Below, piece after piece: positions 10,801-20,976 of a DNA stretch of 64,000 nucleotides. The notes beneath the pieces were generated by a model. It made no database searches. It saw only the letters and a program-made list of their open reading frames with translations, and was not told where the DNA came from. Location of the stretch: positions 1,178,001-1,242,000 of the forward strand of contig JADWQD010000002.1 of assembly GCA_016110215.1 (NCBI GenBank), written 5' to 3'. The position numbers and the translations under genes were made by a program. Origin of the DNA: Capronia americana (Eukaryota; Ascomycota; Eurotiomycetes; Chaetothyriales; Herpotrichiellaceae). Positions within the stretch are counted from its first letter, which is position 1; every line of letters begins with the position of its first letter.

Positions 10801-12434
10801 CCGACAACGGAATATCATGCTACGTGATGTCCCCGTTTCACGGAGTCAGGAGCACTCGGGGCTTTTCCAAGCACCGTCATACGAAGCATGATTGAACAGA
10901 GTTGAGATTGAAGGCGGCCCAGGTGGCCGTAAGTGATGATCACGCCTCGTCAGCCCAGTGTCCCGTGCGTTTACGAAGCAATCCTAGAGAACAGGTACTC
11001 GACCTCAGTTCTTCCAGAAGTGGAAATCGTCTCGAACCGCGCTTCCTCACGGTAACAGCCGTGTCAACGGGTAGACTTGCGAGGATTGTGAACCAACTGG
11101 ACGGGGAAATTGATTGATTGCGGCTTGCTGATCCAGACGCCATCGAGGACCAGGAGGCTGGATTTGGCGGATATCCATGGTACCCGGGCGAGAGCGGGCC
11201 CGGGAACAATCTCGCACACGTGTACTGTCATACAGATAATGAATTTGACAAAGTTTTGATCAAAACTGATATTGGCAATCATCGCAAGTGCGCTTAAGTG
11301 AGCAAAGGTGATCTCGAGCAGGCCACCACTTACAATGGCCGATAGACAGGCACGACAGGGACGAAAAAAGAGCGCTGATCTTGCATATGCAGCTAAATCG
11401 CTTTGGTCGCTGTGTCCAGCTCGCAAGGTTCACGAGAACAAGAAGGGGAAAACAGGCTGAGCTGGACGATCCGAGAGCGTGCTGGGCCGAGCAGCCAGTG
11501 GCAGGGCTACGACACGTAAGTGTTCAGCAGGGACTTGTTCCAACGTGCAGTAGCGCAGCTGCAGGTCGCAGGTCGTGAATTCGAGTTGGCAGCAGACCTG
11601 TGTGTGGTGGAGGAGGCGAAAAAAGGACCGGAGAGGGAAAACTTTGGGCGGGCTGGTGGCGGGGCTGCTTTTTTGGATGACGGTGACGGTTAAGGTTACG
11701 GTTACGGGCTACTCAGGCTACTGTGCGGGCTGCGCTGGATGCGCTTCGGGCTCGCCAGAGAAAAAAAGCGTTTGGTCAGTCATGTCTTTCTCACATTCCC
11801 GACTGCGCCTCTCGCTCTTGCCCGTCTTCGCCCTCCTCTCACTTTGGCCTCACTCTCGCCTCCTGCTTGATTGCCTCAATCCTCGCTCGCTCCGTCCGGC
11901 ACCCACGCATCCACGCATCAGGCCATCAAGAGAGTGAGTTGCCCTGATTCCCTGGTTCCGCCATCCGCCGCTACCCTCTCCCACCCCATCCATGATCCGC
12001 TCGGTGCCATATCCACAATTCCTGTTCTCGTCTCCATCCAACTGCATAACGCTTGCTGCGCCTGACCGGCCAGGTCCCAACTTTAGCTCGTCTCTCTGTA
12101 GCCTATCAATACCAGTCATGAGTCTTCTTGCGTCGCTGGATATAAGGTACGGCTCTCTCCTCCTTCTATCTCTTTGCCCTTTTCGTCATCCCCGCCTTCC
12201 GCCCTCTCCCCTTCTACCACCACCTTCACCACTTCATCTCCGAACCCCCTCTACAAGGCGCGCACACTACTTCCCTCGTTGGGACCGCCGAAAACAGCCC
12301 TCATCAACTTCCTCTCCTCTCTTTATCGTATATTGCCTCGCTTCTTCCTGGTCAGCCGCTCATATTGAATGTCTCTGTGAAACATTTACACCGTACCGAA
12401 GACAGCCCCAAGCCGCATAAATCAATAACTCATA
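7887..12434. other. Large gene-poor region, no supported gene
   Basis: About 4.5 kb. The longest frames (60-145 codons) overlap on both strands and have no recognisable domain, plausible splice chain or signal peptide. Composition stays near 50% GC, so this is not an obvious strongly RIP-mutated AT-rich relic. From about 11,770 to 12,430 the plus strand becomes strongly C/T-rich, as in fungal promoters and 5' leaders, and this part probably belongs to the gene starting at 12,435. The rest may be old, decayed sequence or unique non-coding DNA. I cannot tell which. Confidence 0.55.
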
Positions 12435-13499
12435 ATGCCGACGATATTATTACCCGCCTCTGCTGCCGCCTTTGCGCCGCGATCGACATGCAACGTGGTG
12501 CTCAATAACAAGGTCGAGCCGTGGCTGACGGCGACCCTCAAGCGCATCAACAAGATCAAGCGACCTCTCAACAGTGTTCCTCAGCATACTCGATGTCTGA
12601 CCGAGACTCTGTCTTCGCCGAACGCCATCTGGACGCTGTGCTCATTGATGGTGCCCAAAGCGCCGGAGTCCGAGTTGAGGAAAGACTCGAACCCGCTGGT
12701 GGAGGCCCTGTTCAACTACCACCTGATCCACGTCGAGGCCTACGTGGTCCACATCGACATGGTTTCGCAGAACGAGGTCGCTTTCAAGCTGACGACAGAC
12801 ACCATTGATTCGCTGGTCGAATATCACAAAGAAGTCTTCTCCATCGATACCAACGCCAACACCTGGAACTGGTCAGAGAAGGAACAACAACTGAAGAAAC
12901 TGCAGGAGGAGTTCGTACAGGCAGCCAACAAGTTCGTCTACCGGACAAGCGCCCTTGCTTTGGAGGGTATGGAAGAAGATGGTGCCGGGGAGCTGCTGTG
13001 TGGCCGAAGCGACGAAGTTCGCCAGGCCATCATGGGTCTCTTCGTCCCTCTTCTACCTCCCCCTCCGAGGATTGTCGACGTTATCCGGCCGACTCCGTTG
13101 CTCCCGAGCTCTACTGGCACGGAGCAATGGTGGCCGTCACATCAACTCCACGCTCTTCAACCTGCCCCGGTCGAGGCATGGAAGATTGTCCCATCCAGCC
13201 CAAGCCCGGTCTCATCTTGTGACTCACATCACAATATCTGGTCGAGTGTGGGCATGAATGAGATTCAACTTCCGTCACCGACTCCGTCCTTCAGCCAGCC
13301 CTATTCCACAGCGGCGTACCACACTTCTCAGTACTACAGCGCTCCCGCCTACAGCGCTCCTACGACGGTATCGTCATTCGCGCCCCTCCCCCTTCCAAGC
13401 ATGTTGGCTCAGCAGCCGTGCAGTACCTCTGCCAGCCTGAGCACTTTCGGTTGGGACCGATATCAAGAATACGCGATGCCGTATGCCACTGCGATGTGA
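12435..13499 (+). CDS. Hypothetical protein, helical N-terminal half with Pro/Ser/Tyr-rich C-terminus
   Basis: Single frame of 354 codons with a CT-rich leader upstream. The first 190 residues look folded and helical, with alternating hydrophobic and charged residues, e.g. EEFVQAANKFVYRTSALALEG after a Trp/Lys/Glu-rich segment. Residues from about 200 onward are low complexity (Pro, Ser, Tyr, Thr; repeated YSAP units). That arrangement would suit a regulatory or scaffold protein, but no DNA-binding, kinase or membrane motif is visible. I do not recognise the family. Codon choice and absence of stops over 1 kb argue that it is a real gene. Confidence 0.6.
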   Translation: MPTILLPASAAAFAPRSTCNVVLNNKVEPWLTATLKRINKIKRPLNSVPQHTRCLTETLSSPNAIWTLCSLMVPKAPESELRKDSNPLVEALFNYHLIHVEAYVVHIDMVSQNEVAFKLTTDTIDSLVEYHKEVFSIDTNANTWNWSEKEQQLKKLQEEFVQAANKFVYRTSALALEGMEEDGAGELLCGRSDEVRQAIMGLFVPLLPPPPRIVDVIRPTPLLPSSTGTEQWWPSHQLHALQPAPVEAWKIVPSSPSPVSSCDSHHNIWSSVGMNEIQLPSPTPSFSQPYSTAAYHTSQYYSAPAYSAPTTVSSFAPLPLPSMLAQQPCSTSASLSTFGWDRYQEYAMPYATAM

Positions 13500-15083
13500 C
13501 AGACTTCTCTTCCTTCTGCATCTTCACCAGCCAGCCGTTGCTTGAACAAAAGAAGGGACACGCAAGCGGGAACTAAAATCATGAGCATTTTCAGAACGGA
13601 GTTATTTGATCGACTTTAGCGACTACCAGGATACCACTCTGCATTCGATACGGGCCACGGGACACGGATAATATGGGGACGAGGTCTGATTTACCAGCAA
13701 GCGTTGTGATTTTAGGAATAATCTCTTATGTTATTGTCTGTTGGGCGACACACCAGCGGCCGGACTGCTGAGCGGAATACACAGATATCCCTGGGTGGAT
13801 ACAGTCTCGCATTTGCACCAGATGGGATGCCTCGCGGCAGGGATGCAAGGGTTAGAACATGCTGGGATCGAATTTCCGAGGCCGTGGTGAAGGGTCAGTT
13901 GCTGTGCCCGTTGAAGCAAGTCTTCTACCCCACACAACTGTATCACCTGTTCCGACTTCACGTCTGTTGTGTCCTGGTTGGCACCAGATGTGGTCGTGAA
14001 CAACGGCGGGGTGGTTTGGCGTCGCATCTGGCATGTGACGGTGGCTGCCTTACTGCACGACATCAATTCCGAGGGTTGGAGGGTTGGAGACGTGGTCGTG
14101 TTCCGATGACACATCTGTGGTGTGTGCGGACGTCTTTCATGGTCTGTGACCGTGATGGGCGACAACAATCCATCCTCGATCGCTCTGGAACGGATTGAAT
14201 GTGGTTTATAGGGTCATCTCCTATATCTTCGGCCTGGTGTCGAGGAAGCCTTGGTCCACTGGCTGGACGGGAATCGGATGCTGGACGTTGAGAGGCAACT
14301 TGCTCTCAATACATAAAGATAATACCAAACAAAATAGGAACATCTTCTCTTACTTTCCACCATGGTCTCGGGCCCGCTCACCTTCTAAATCTCGTGTTCT
14401 GTTATCTGCTGTCTTGCTGGAAATAGCATGGACCTGTAATCCAGAGGTGTTACGTCCGGACTCACCGAGCACTAATTATCCTTAGGTCTGTCAGCCTCGT
14501 CAGCCAAAGAGAATAGTGTCAAGTTTTCAGAACACGGAAGCGGCGCTTTCGTCGTCAATCTTGAAAGGACTCGGGACAGTCCGGGCGAGCAGCTTCAACC
14601 ACATATCGAAGCGGTGCCGATATGGGAAATAGCCAGCTTGTGGAAAGTCCAGGCGGAAGCCACCAAAGCCTGCCGAGAGGTCGCTTGCGGGCGGCCGATG
14701 ACGCATGGCTGCTCCCATTGCCCCCCACTAAGATGGGCTTCTTCGTTCCCCGTCACCGTCATTATTGTTAAGTCATAAACCGGGCATTGGTTGAGGCATT
14801 CCCACCTGCGAAGCAAGTTGCTCAGTCATCATAAACACTTCCTGATCTCAGCCGCTGCCCGTCTACTACACTTCATCAGGTCGAATCATATGTCGTCTGT
14901 TCAAGCTCGCCGCCCTTTCCGGCAATCACCTGCGCAATCGCAGTGACACCAGCTATCCCCCGACCCGTCCGCCTCTCCCTCACCTCTATCGCCATGTCTG
15001 TCGTATGAGAATTACTCCCTTTGTACATTCAGCAGGCATTGGACCTTCTGTCGCAAGTTTAGCCTGCTGGAAGACTCCTCGTC
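13500..15083. other. Intergenic region, no gene called
   Basis: About 1.6 kb. Two overlapping frames of about 150 codons on opposite strands (13.73-14.2 kb) shadow one another and neither resembles a protein. The last 200 bases are C/T-rich and probably the promoter and leader of the next gene. Confidence 0.55.
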
Positions 15084-17324
15084 ATGGCCGGCTTGAACCT
15101 CCACAACTGCCTCAAGGCCCTGGCTCCCTGCAAGTTCTCTGACATCCCGCAGCAGCAGGAGGAGCTTGATCCCTACCTAGCCGACCTCTTTTCTCAGGTG
15201 CAGGCCGTGGTCGAGTCGATACCTATACCTGACCCTGATCCTGCTCACCGACATCGTTCACACACCACTGGCTCGATAGCGCCCAGCAAGGCCTCGGAGA
15301 CGATCGTATCGTCGGCGCGGAGCCCTCCGCCTGCGCCAGAATACGCTGCTCTGCAGCAAGAATGGGGGAAGCCGATTAAGCTTGCCGCAAAAGACAATCC
15401 GCTGGGCATAGCTGTCTACAAACTGGGCAGCAAGGACGGCAAAGGCGCCTGGTTCGCGCGAAGAAGTGTACACGAGGGCTTAGGGTTCAGCCGGTTCAAG
15501 CGTGGCTTCGAGCGCGAGTTTCCCACCTCGCTCGCTGTCCAGGGGAAGCCCGGCGAAGGCAACATCAGAGGCATAGGTGCAGAGACCAAGGTCGAGGAGA
15601 TAACGGTGCCGAACCGAGGAAAGGTAGAAGTATATCGCCTCAGTGCCCAGTTCCCTGGCCCTACAACCCCCCGCGACTTTGTTACGTTATTGGTCACCTC
15701 ATCCAAGGCGATGAAACACCATGGTGAACCAGATCTCGTCCCGCGGCATTACATGATCATATCCAAGCCATGTGACCATCCCGAGACTCAACCTCGCCCC
15801 GGCTTCATCCGTGGCCAGTATGAATCGGTAGAGTTTATTCGAGAGGTTCCTAGAAAACTGAAGTCGACAATGTCGTCCACAGACTTGAGTCATATAGGTC
15901 ACCATAGAGCGCCGTCGCCCTCACTCGAGAAAGACGTGCTAAAGCGCAACGCGGAGAAGCACGCGTTTGAAGACGAAGCCCACGCGCAGCATTTGAGAGT
16001 TGACACTCGCGGTTCTGGACACCGTGAACTGTCTCCTGGAAGCAGAAAGAGGAGTGTCACCGTGGATGCTCCTGCCAGCCCAGTCATGCACCCCGACCTT
16101 GCTGAGCCTTTCGACCCCGAGGAGAACCCCGTCGAGTGGATCATGGTCACTCGTAGTGATCCCGGCGGCAGTGTCCCGCGTTTCATGGTCGAGAGAGGCA
16201 CCCCTGGGAGTATCTGTGCCGACGCCGTCAAATTCTTAGATTGGGCGTGTCAGCGGGATGAGGAAAATGAAGCCCTCGAAAATGCCGACTCACGTCCCGG
16301 CGGCCAGCGTCGGGAAAGCTTTGCAAGCTGGGAGGCTAACGGCACATTAGCTGGAATTAGAGAAAGCGAGGAAGGTCTCCAGCCTGTTGAGCCATCACCT
16401 CCCCATACTCCCAAAGCCTCCGCAAGCCAAGGTCCCTCCCTGGATGGACACGATGCTGGCAGTTCGCCACCGCATACGCCATCGTCCCCTTCGCAGTTCT
16501 TGAATCATATGACGGAGACTATTGCTTCTTATGCCCCACAAATTGTTGGCGACCATCTGCCGCATTTTGGACATCCGCAGCAAGTTCACACCCCACAAGA
16601 CACAACCCAGCAGCAGATACAGTCTGTGGAAATCCAGGGTGGCGATGATGATGACGCGTCTTCCACGATTTCAACGGCTTCGTTTACGTCTGCTGACTCG
16701 CATATCACATTGGACGCAGCGTCACCTTCAATCTCATCAAAATCGCTGACTGATCAATCCGAAAGCCAGCTTGTGCAGCAGCATGACAAGGAAGTGGCAA
16801 AACTGGCACAGCGCAGGGCAGCCATGGACGCCAAGTTCGCAAAGCAGCGGGAAAAGCTCGCCAGCCAAACCAACAAGGACAGTGAGAAAGAGCAGAACGC
16901 ACTGAAGAAAGCCGAGGAGAAGCATCAGAAAGAACTGAAGAAACAAGAAGAGAGGTATCAAAAAGAAGTTGCCAAGCTGGAGCAGAAAAAGAAGCGGGAA
17001 GCACAGAAATTGGAGGAGAAGCGACGAAAGCAGGCGGACAAGGACGAAAAGGCGCGCCTGACCCGAGAGCGAGATGAGGCCAGGGCCGAGCTGGACCACT
17101 TGAAACAGGAGCAGGACCTGTTAACCCGTCAGGTGGGCGAACTGCAAAAGGAGAATACCACGTTGATGGCACGCATTGGGAAGCTTGAAGGTAGCAGGTT
17201 ATCCGTTGACAGTCCGCCCAGTGGGACCAATCGATTCAGGGCCACGACGCTGGGACAGGAGATGCGAGGTAGGAGCTCGAGTCTTGTGAGTCGAAAAAAG
17301 GACAAAGGAGAGACCGGCATCTAG
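15084..17324 (+). CDS. DUF3074 (START-like) domain protein with C-terminal coiled coil
   Basis: Single frame of 746 codons. Residues about 100-270 (KGAWFARRSVHEGLGFSRFK, then PTTPRDFVTLLVTSSKA, then YMIISKPCDHPETQPRPGFI, then RGQYESVEFIREVP) match the fungal DUF3074 layout, a START-like ligand-binding fold. It is completed after a disordered insert by NPVEWIMVTRSDPGGSVPRFMVERGTP at about 350-375. The middle is Ser/Pro-rich. Residues about 590-715 are a long highly charged coiled coil (repeated KxxEExxxKExKK). The family is assumed to bind a lipid or other hydrophobic ligand, but its function is unknown. The long coiled coil suggests self-association or anchoring. Confidence 0.8.
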   Translation: MAGLNLHNCLKALAPCKFSDIPQQQEELDPYLADLFSQVQAVVESIPIPDPDPAHRHRSHTTGSIAPSKASETIVSSARSPPPAPEYAALQQEWGKPIKLAAKDNPLGIAVYKLGSKDGKGAWFARRSVHEGLGFSRFKRGFEREFPTSLAVQGKPGEGNIRGIGAETKVEEITVPNRGKVEVYRLSAQFPGPTTPRDFVTLLVTSSKAMKHHGEPDLVPRHYMIISKPCDHPETQPRPGFIRGQYESVEFIREVPRKLKSTMSSTDLSHIGHHRAPSPSLEKDVLKRNAEKHAFEDEAHAQHLRVDTRGSGHRELSPGSRKRSVTVDAPASPVMHPDLAEPFDPEENPVEWIMVTRSDPGGSVPRFMVERGTPGSICADAVKFLDWACQRDEENEALENADSRPGGQRRESFASWEANGTLAGIRESEEGLQPVEPSPPHTPKASASQGPSLDGHDAGSSPPHTPSSPSQFLNHMTETIASYAPQIVGDHLPHFGHPQQVHTPQDTTQQQIQSVEIQGGDDDDASSTISTASFTSADSHITLDAASPSISSKSLTDQSESQLVQQHDKEVAKLAQRRAAMDAKFAKQREKLASQTNKDSEKEQNALKKAEEKHQKELKKQEERYQKEVAKLEQKKKREAQKLEEKRRKQADKDEKARLTRERDEARAELDHLKQEQDLLTRQVGELQKENTTLMARIGKLEGSRLSVDSPPSGTNRFRATTLGQEMRGRSSSLVSRKKDKGETGI

Positions 17325-17944
17325 CATTCATCATGCGGGAAGGTCTTTCGGGGCCGTTGTCGCACACACCGAGTATCTGGAGGCCAAAAGTCAGTCGGGT
17401 TTGCGGGTTCTTGGGAACTCGACCTGCGTAGTTCAAGGTTCGAGCCCACGCGATGAAGTTTCAGCGTTCCATTCTAGGTGGAGGCTCTGCATTTTGCAGC
17501 CACAAAATCATACTCGTACAGCATACAATCAAAGATATCATTAGTGGCCGTGTAACTTCCGGCCGACTGGCCTCGCCGTCGCGCTGATCGTGGCAACGAC
17601 GCGTTCGTGGTGAGGAAATGACGTCACGCGAAGACGTTCTGTCTTCAGTCACTTGTCTGCGTTTTCTCAATCAAGCTGAGCCGCCCAGGCTGCCCTCCTT
17701 CTTATTCATCGACCCAACAATCCCAGTAATCGAAGGGCGTACTTCCCCTGATATGCAAAGGCTAGACTACCAATAACCCGGAACGTGAATATGCATGATG
17801 GAGCGGACATTTCCGTCGTCGAGCTCAAGCTCAATCTTTAAAAAAGACAGGTGAGAGAAGTTGAGTTATTCCACGGACAGAACCTTCCTCTCCTTGAACT
17901 CTCCTTGTTAACGTGCATAATTTTTTGGGGGAAAACCTCACACA
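17325..17944. other. Intergenic region, no gene called
   Basis: About 620 bases between two plus-strand genes. No coding frame, tRNA cloverleaf or repeat was recognised. It should contain the promoter of the FAD oxidoreductase. Confidence 0.6.
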
Positions 17945-19318
17945 ATGCCTCTACCGCATCCCAAGCCTATGCCCTCGTACTGGCTCTCATACGACTCCAA
18001 TCTACAAAATCATCGGACAACCGAGGCTCTCCCGGAGGAGGCAGATGTGGTAGTAGTAGGCTCGGGCTACACGGGCGCGGCCACTGCATATTATATGCTG
18101 GAGAAATCCGGTGGCAAGAGGCCGTCAGTCGTGATACTAGAAGCCCGAGACATATGCTCTGGAGCCACGGCGCGCAACGGCGGACACATCAAGCCCGATG
18201 TCTATTTCAACGCCGTGCTCAGTGAAAAGATGTTTGGGCCTCAGATAGCACAGGAGATCACGAGATTCGAGATGCAGCAGGTCTTCGATGTCAAACGATT
18301 GGTCGAACAAGAGCAGATTGACTGTGACTTTGAGCTTACCAGGGGCATTGACGCGTTTGTGGATCCTGAAGTCGCGAAACAGACAATCGCGGCCTTCAAA
18401 GAGATGAAGGCAAGAGGATATCAGTTTTCGGATGACCTGCACTTTATCCAAGATCCGAAGAAGGCTGAGCAAATCTCTGGCGTCAAGGGCGCGTTGACGG
18501 CTTTCACATTTACAGCCGCCACGGTATGGCCATACAAGCTGGTTTCTCATCTACTGCGTCGCTGTCTGGAGTGGGGCGCAAACTTGCAAGCAAACACTGC
18601 CGTCACTAAAATCTCGGAGACGGCATGTGACAGTGGCCGATGGACTGTCACCACTCCTCGCGGCGAGGTCAGGGCGAAAAAAGTCGTTTTCGCTACAAAC
18701 GCGTATCTTTCTACAGTTCTGCCCCAATTCCAGGACAAGATCACACCAGCAAGGGGCGTCGCATGCAGGATCGCGGTCCCAGCGAACTCAAACAAGCCGG
18801 CGCCACATCTCAACAACTCCTACAGCATCCGCTACGGGCCCCAAGAGTACGACTACCTCATCTCTCGAACGGATGGGAGCATCGTGGTCGGAGGCGCGAA
18901 ACAAGTCGTTCTCCGGGACGAGTCTTACTGGCATAACAACATCAACGATTCAGAGCTGATACCGGGCGCAGAGAAGTACTTTACAGGCTACATGCAGCGC
19001 ATGTTCCACGGCTGGGAAGATTCAGGGGCAGAGGTCACCGATATTTGGACTGGAGTCATGGGCTATTCTTCGGATCTCGTGCCTTGGGTCGGAGAGGTGC
19101 CAGGAATGCAAGGCATCTATGTGAACGCCGGGTTTACTGGTCATGGCATGCCCAGGATCCTCGGCTGTTCCGAGGCACTCGCCCTTCTTGTTCGAGGGGA
19201 CGTACAGTCTTTGAAGGACACGAAGCTGCCTGCGCCTTATTGGATCACTGAGGGAAGGCTCCGGACCGAAAGGAGCATCACTCGGGAGTACATGGCCGGC
19301 TCGAGGCCCTCACTCTGA
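17945..19318 (+). CDS. FAD-dependent oxidoreductase, DAO family (amine/amino-acid oxidase-like)
   Basis: Single frame of 457 codons with no signal peptide. Residues 34-44 (DVVVVGSGYTG) are the GxGxxG dinucleotide-binding motif. They are followed by ARDICSGATARNGGHIKPD, the second conserved block of the D-amino-acid-oxidase (DAO) fold. Near the C-terminus, WTGVMGYSSDLVPWVGEVPG and YVNAGFTGHGMPRILGC form the typical FAD-contacting end. The overall pattern resembles bacterial and fungal gamma-glutamylputrescine or sarcosine/glycine-type oxidoreductases, so a small amine or N-substituted amino acid is the likely substrate, with oxygen as acceptor. The exact substrate cannot be read from sequence. 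Length is usual for the group. Confidence 0.87.
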   Translation: MPLPHPKPMPSYWLSYDSNLQNHRTTEALPEEADVVVVGSGYTGAATAYYMLEKSGGKRPSVVILEARDICSGATARNGGHIKPDVYFNAVLSEKMFGPQIAQEITRFEMQQVFDVKRLVEQEQIDCDFELTRGIDAFVDPEVAKQTIAAFKEMKARGYQFSDDLHFIQDPKKAEQISGVKGALTAFTFTAATVWPYKLVSHLLRRCLEWGANLQANTAVTKISETACDSGRWTVTTPRGEVRAKKVVFATNAYLSTVLPQFQDKITPARGVACRIAVPANSNKPAPHLNNSYSIRYGPQEYDYLISRTDGSIVVGGAKQVVLRDESYWHNNINDSELIPGAEKYFTGYMQRMFHGWEDSGAEVTDIWTGVMGYSSDLVPWVGEVPGMQGIYVNAGFTGHGMPRILGCSEALALLVRGDVQSLKDTKLPAPYWITEGRLRTERSITREYMAGSRPSL

Positions 19319-19532
19319 CTCCGACGGCGTTATACCAGAAGGCGTTAGCTGCATCTAGAGACTCCTCTGTTCGGATTGGCGGACCAGCGCTCTCAGCTCC
19401 TGCCGACCCTGGATCATCAGGCAGCCGTGTTCGTCGCCAATATATATATCAACTCACTCTCCCATCATCTCAGGTAAAGCGCGGAAGACTTTGTAACACC
19501 AGTTTCATCGTACATTACAGCCTTCTGAAGCC

Positions 19533-20249
19533 ATGACGCTCAACGCCGACGCGCGCAAACCACCCACATTGATCCACATCGAGGGACGAGCCAAGGTCAA
19601 CACGGTCGCCGAGCGAGCCGCACTTGATGTGCACGTCTCTGATACAGGCTATGATAAAGACTCTGTCTCGAAGAATGTCATCACGGCGGTCAATACCTTC
19701 CAAAGCGAGCTTGATTCACTAGTGGAGCGGTTCCTCGACGGAGATATATCGCCCACTTCTCCCATTACATTCTATTCGATCTCTTCCCTCTCCATCTCGA
19801 CAGGTGATGATGACTACAAGGAAGCCGATCGACCAGATCCAGACAAGAAACTGTACACCGCGAGCTCAAACATCGACGTTCACTTTCGCGACTTTACCGT
19901 TCTCGGAGAAATGGTTGTCCGCCTCTCGGCCATGGACTACGTCGGCCTCGAAGGCGTAACTTGGCAGTTGACCGACGCGAAGCAAGCCTGGCTGGACGAG
20001 GAAGTCCGCATGCAAGCTCTCAAGCATGCCATCGAGAGGGCAGAAGCGTACGCGCGTATCATCGGCAGAGAGAAGGTCACGTGCGTCAAAATTGAGGATG
20101 AAGCGGAGTTCTGGCCTTCGAGGCGGACAAGGCAGACTGCGAGAAAGGTCACAAATGTCGGAGCCTTTGGAGTCGGTGCCGGCATACAGTTCGAGCCAGG
20201 AAATATCGAGGTCAAAGGGACGGTGAGTGTCGAGTTCCATGCGGAATAA
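19533..20249 (+). CDS. SIMPL-domain (DUF541) protein
   Basis: Single frame of 238 codons. The order of elements fits the SIMPL/DUF541 fold. An N-terminal strand (IHIEGRAKVNTVAERAALDVHVSDTG) is followed by a middle section containing YTASSNIDVHFRDFTVLGEMV and the helix LKHAIERAEAYARIIGREKV, equivalent to the AxxxAxxxAxxLG helix of bacterial members. A C-terminal strand closes it (NIEVKGTVSVEFHAE). There is no signal peptide, unlike many bacterial homologues, so this form is likely cytosolic. The function of the fungal proteins is unknown. In animals a related protein binds a signalling kinase, but that should not be carried over. It sits 215 bases after the oxidoreductase on the same strand. 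Confidence 0.8.
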   Translation: MTLNADARKPPTLIHIEGRAKVNTVAERAALDVHVSDTGYDKDSVSKNVITAVNTFQSELDSLVERFLDGDISPTSPITFYSISSLSISTGDDDYKEADRPDPDKKLYTASSNIDVHFRDFTVLGEMVVRLSAMDYVGLEGVTWQLTDAKQAWLDEEVRMQALKHAIERAEAYARIIGREKVTCVKIEDEAEFWPSRRTRQTARKVTNVGAFGVGAGIQFEPGNIEVKGTVSVEFHAE

Positions 20250-20976
20250 TGGTTGGATGTGGGTGCACTTTGCCAAAGAGCTATTTGTGTGGTTAGAGGC
20301 AAGTCATACCGACCTGGGACCTCAAACATTGAAAGTCTTGATGTGAAATCGCTGAAGTTGCTGGGTGAGTGAATCTTTAGTGAAGTTATGGCCGACAAAT
20401 CTGGCATACTCAACCTATTGCCGTCCTTTCTCTTCGACCGTGCACACAGTACTAATACGCCCTCACCAACACTTCCTGTATTCGCTCGCACAAGCGGATT
20501 AGGTGAAGTACATTTGGATTCACTATCTCCTTCGAGGTTTGCTCAGTCATACACTTCACTCTCTCTATTGCCACAGGAAACTTGTTTACTGATGTCGACC
20601 CTTAACTCATCACCCAACAATGGCCACTGGTGATGAGGTGAAGGCCTTGAGGTGACGAACCGGCATTCGCCACGCTGCGTCCTGTAGGGTATATATATCG
20701 GTCTTGTCCCACGAAAACTGACGATACCTTCTCCCTTGGCCAAAGCATTATCACTCATCCGTTGCGCCATCCTTGTAACCACCCAAGAACCGAGTCTTCC
20801 GAGGCCGCACCCAGATCGAACATTATTGCTGAAAACTATCATTCTATCAGAAGTCGCTTCATGCGACCTACGCTTCACCTCTCGAACCAAGTCTGAAGTG
20901 TGTAAGCACTCCACGAACCTCCCACTATCGACTCCACTCCCATCCCGGTCGATACTAACAAGCACTCACTATAGCC
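20250..20976. other. Intergenic region with a 5'-leader intron (20902-20974)
   Basis: The upstream gene's 3' flank is followed by a leader for the next gene. The leader contains a well-formed intron: GTAAGC at 20902, branch site TACTAAC at 20953-20959, and TATAG ending at 20974, two bases before the ATG at 20977. Splicing the overlapping upstream frame into the downstream exon creates a stop within a short distance, so I treat the upstream exon as untranslated. Confidence 0.65.

Noticed and set aside
7887..11760. Degraded transposon as an explanation of the gene-poor region
   Set aside because: No terminal repeats, transposase or reverse-transcriptase motifs, or A/T enrichment were seen. It could not be supported from sequence alone.
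13728..14198. 156-codon plus-strand frame and overlapping 145-codon minus-strand frame
   Set aside because: Mutual shadows without domain, signal or splice support.
17425..17460. GGTTCGAGCCC resembling a tRNA T-arm
   Set aside because: No anticodon arm, D-arm or acceptor stem of correct spacing could be folded around it.
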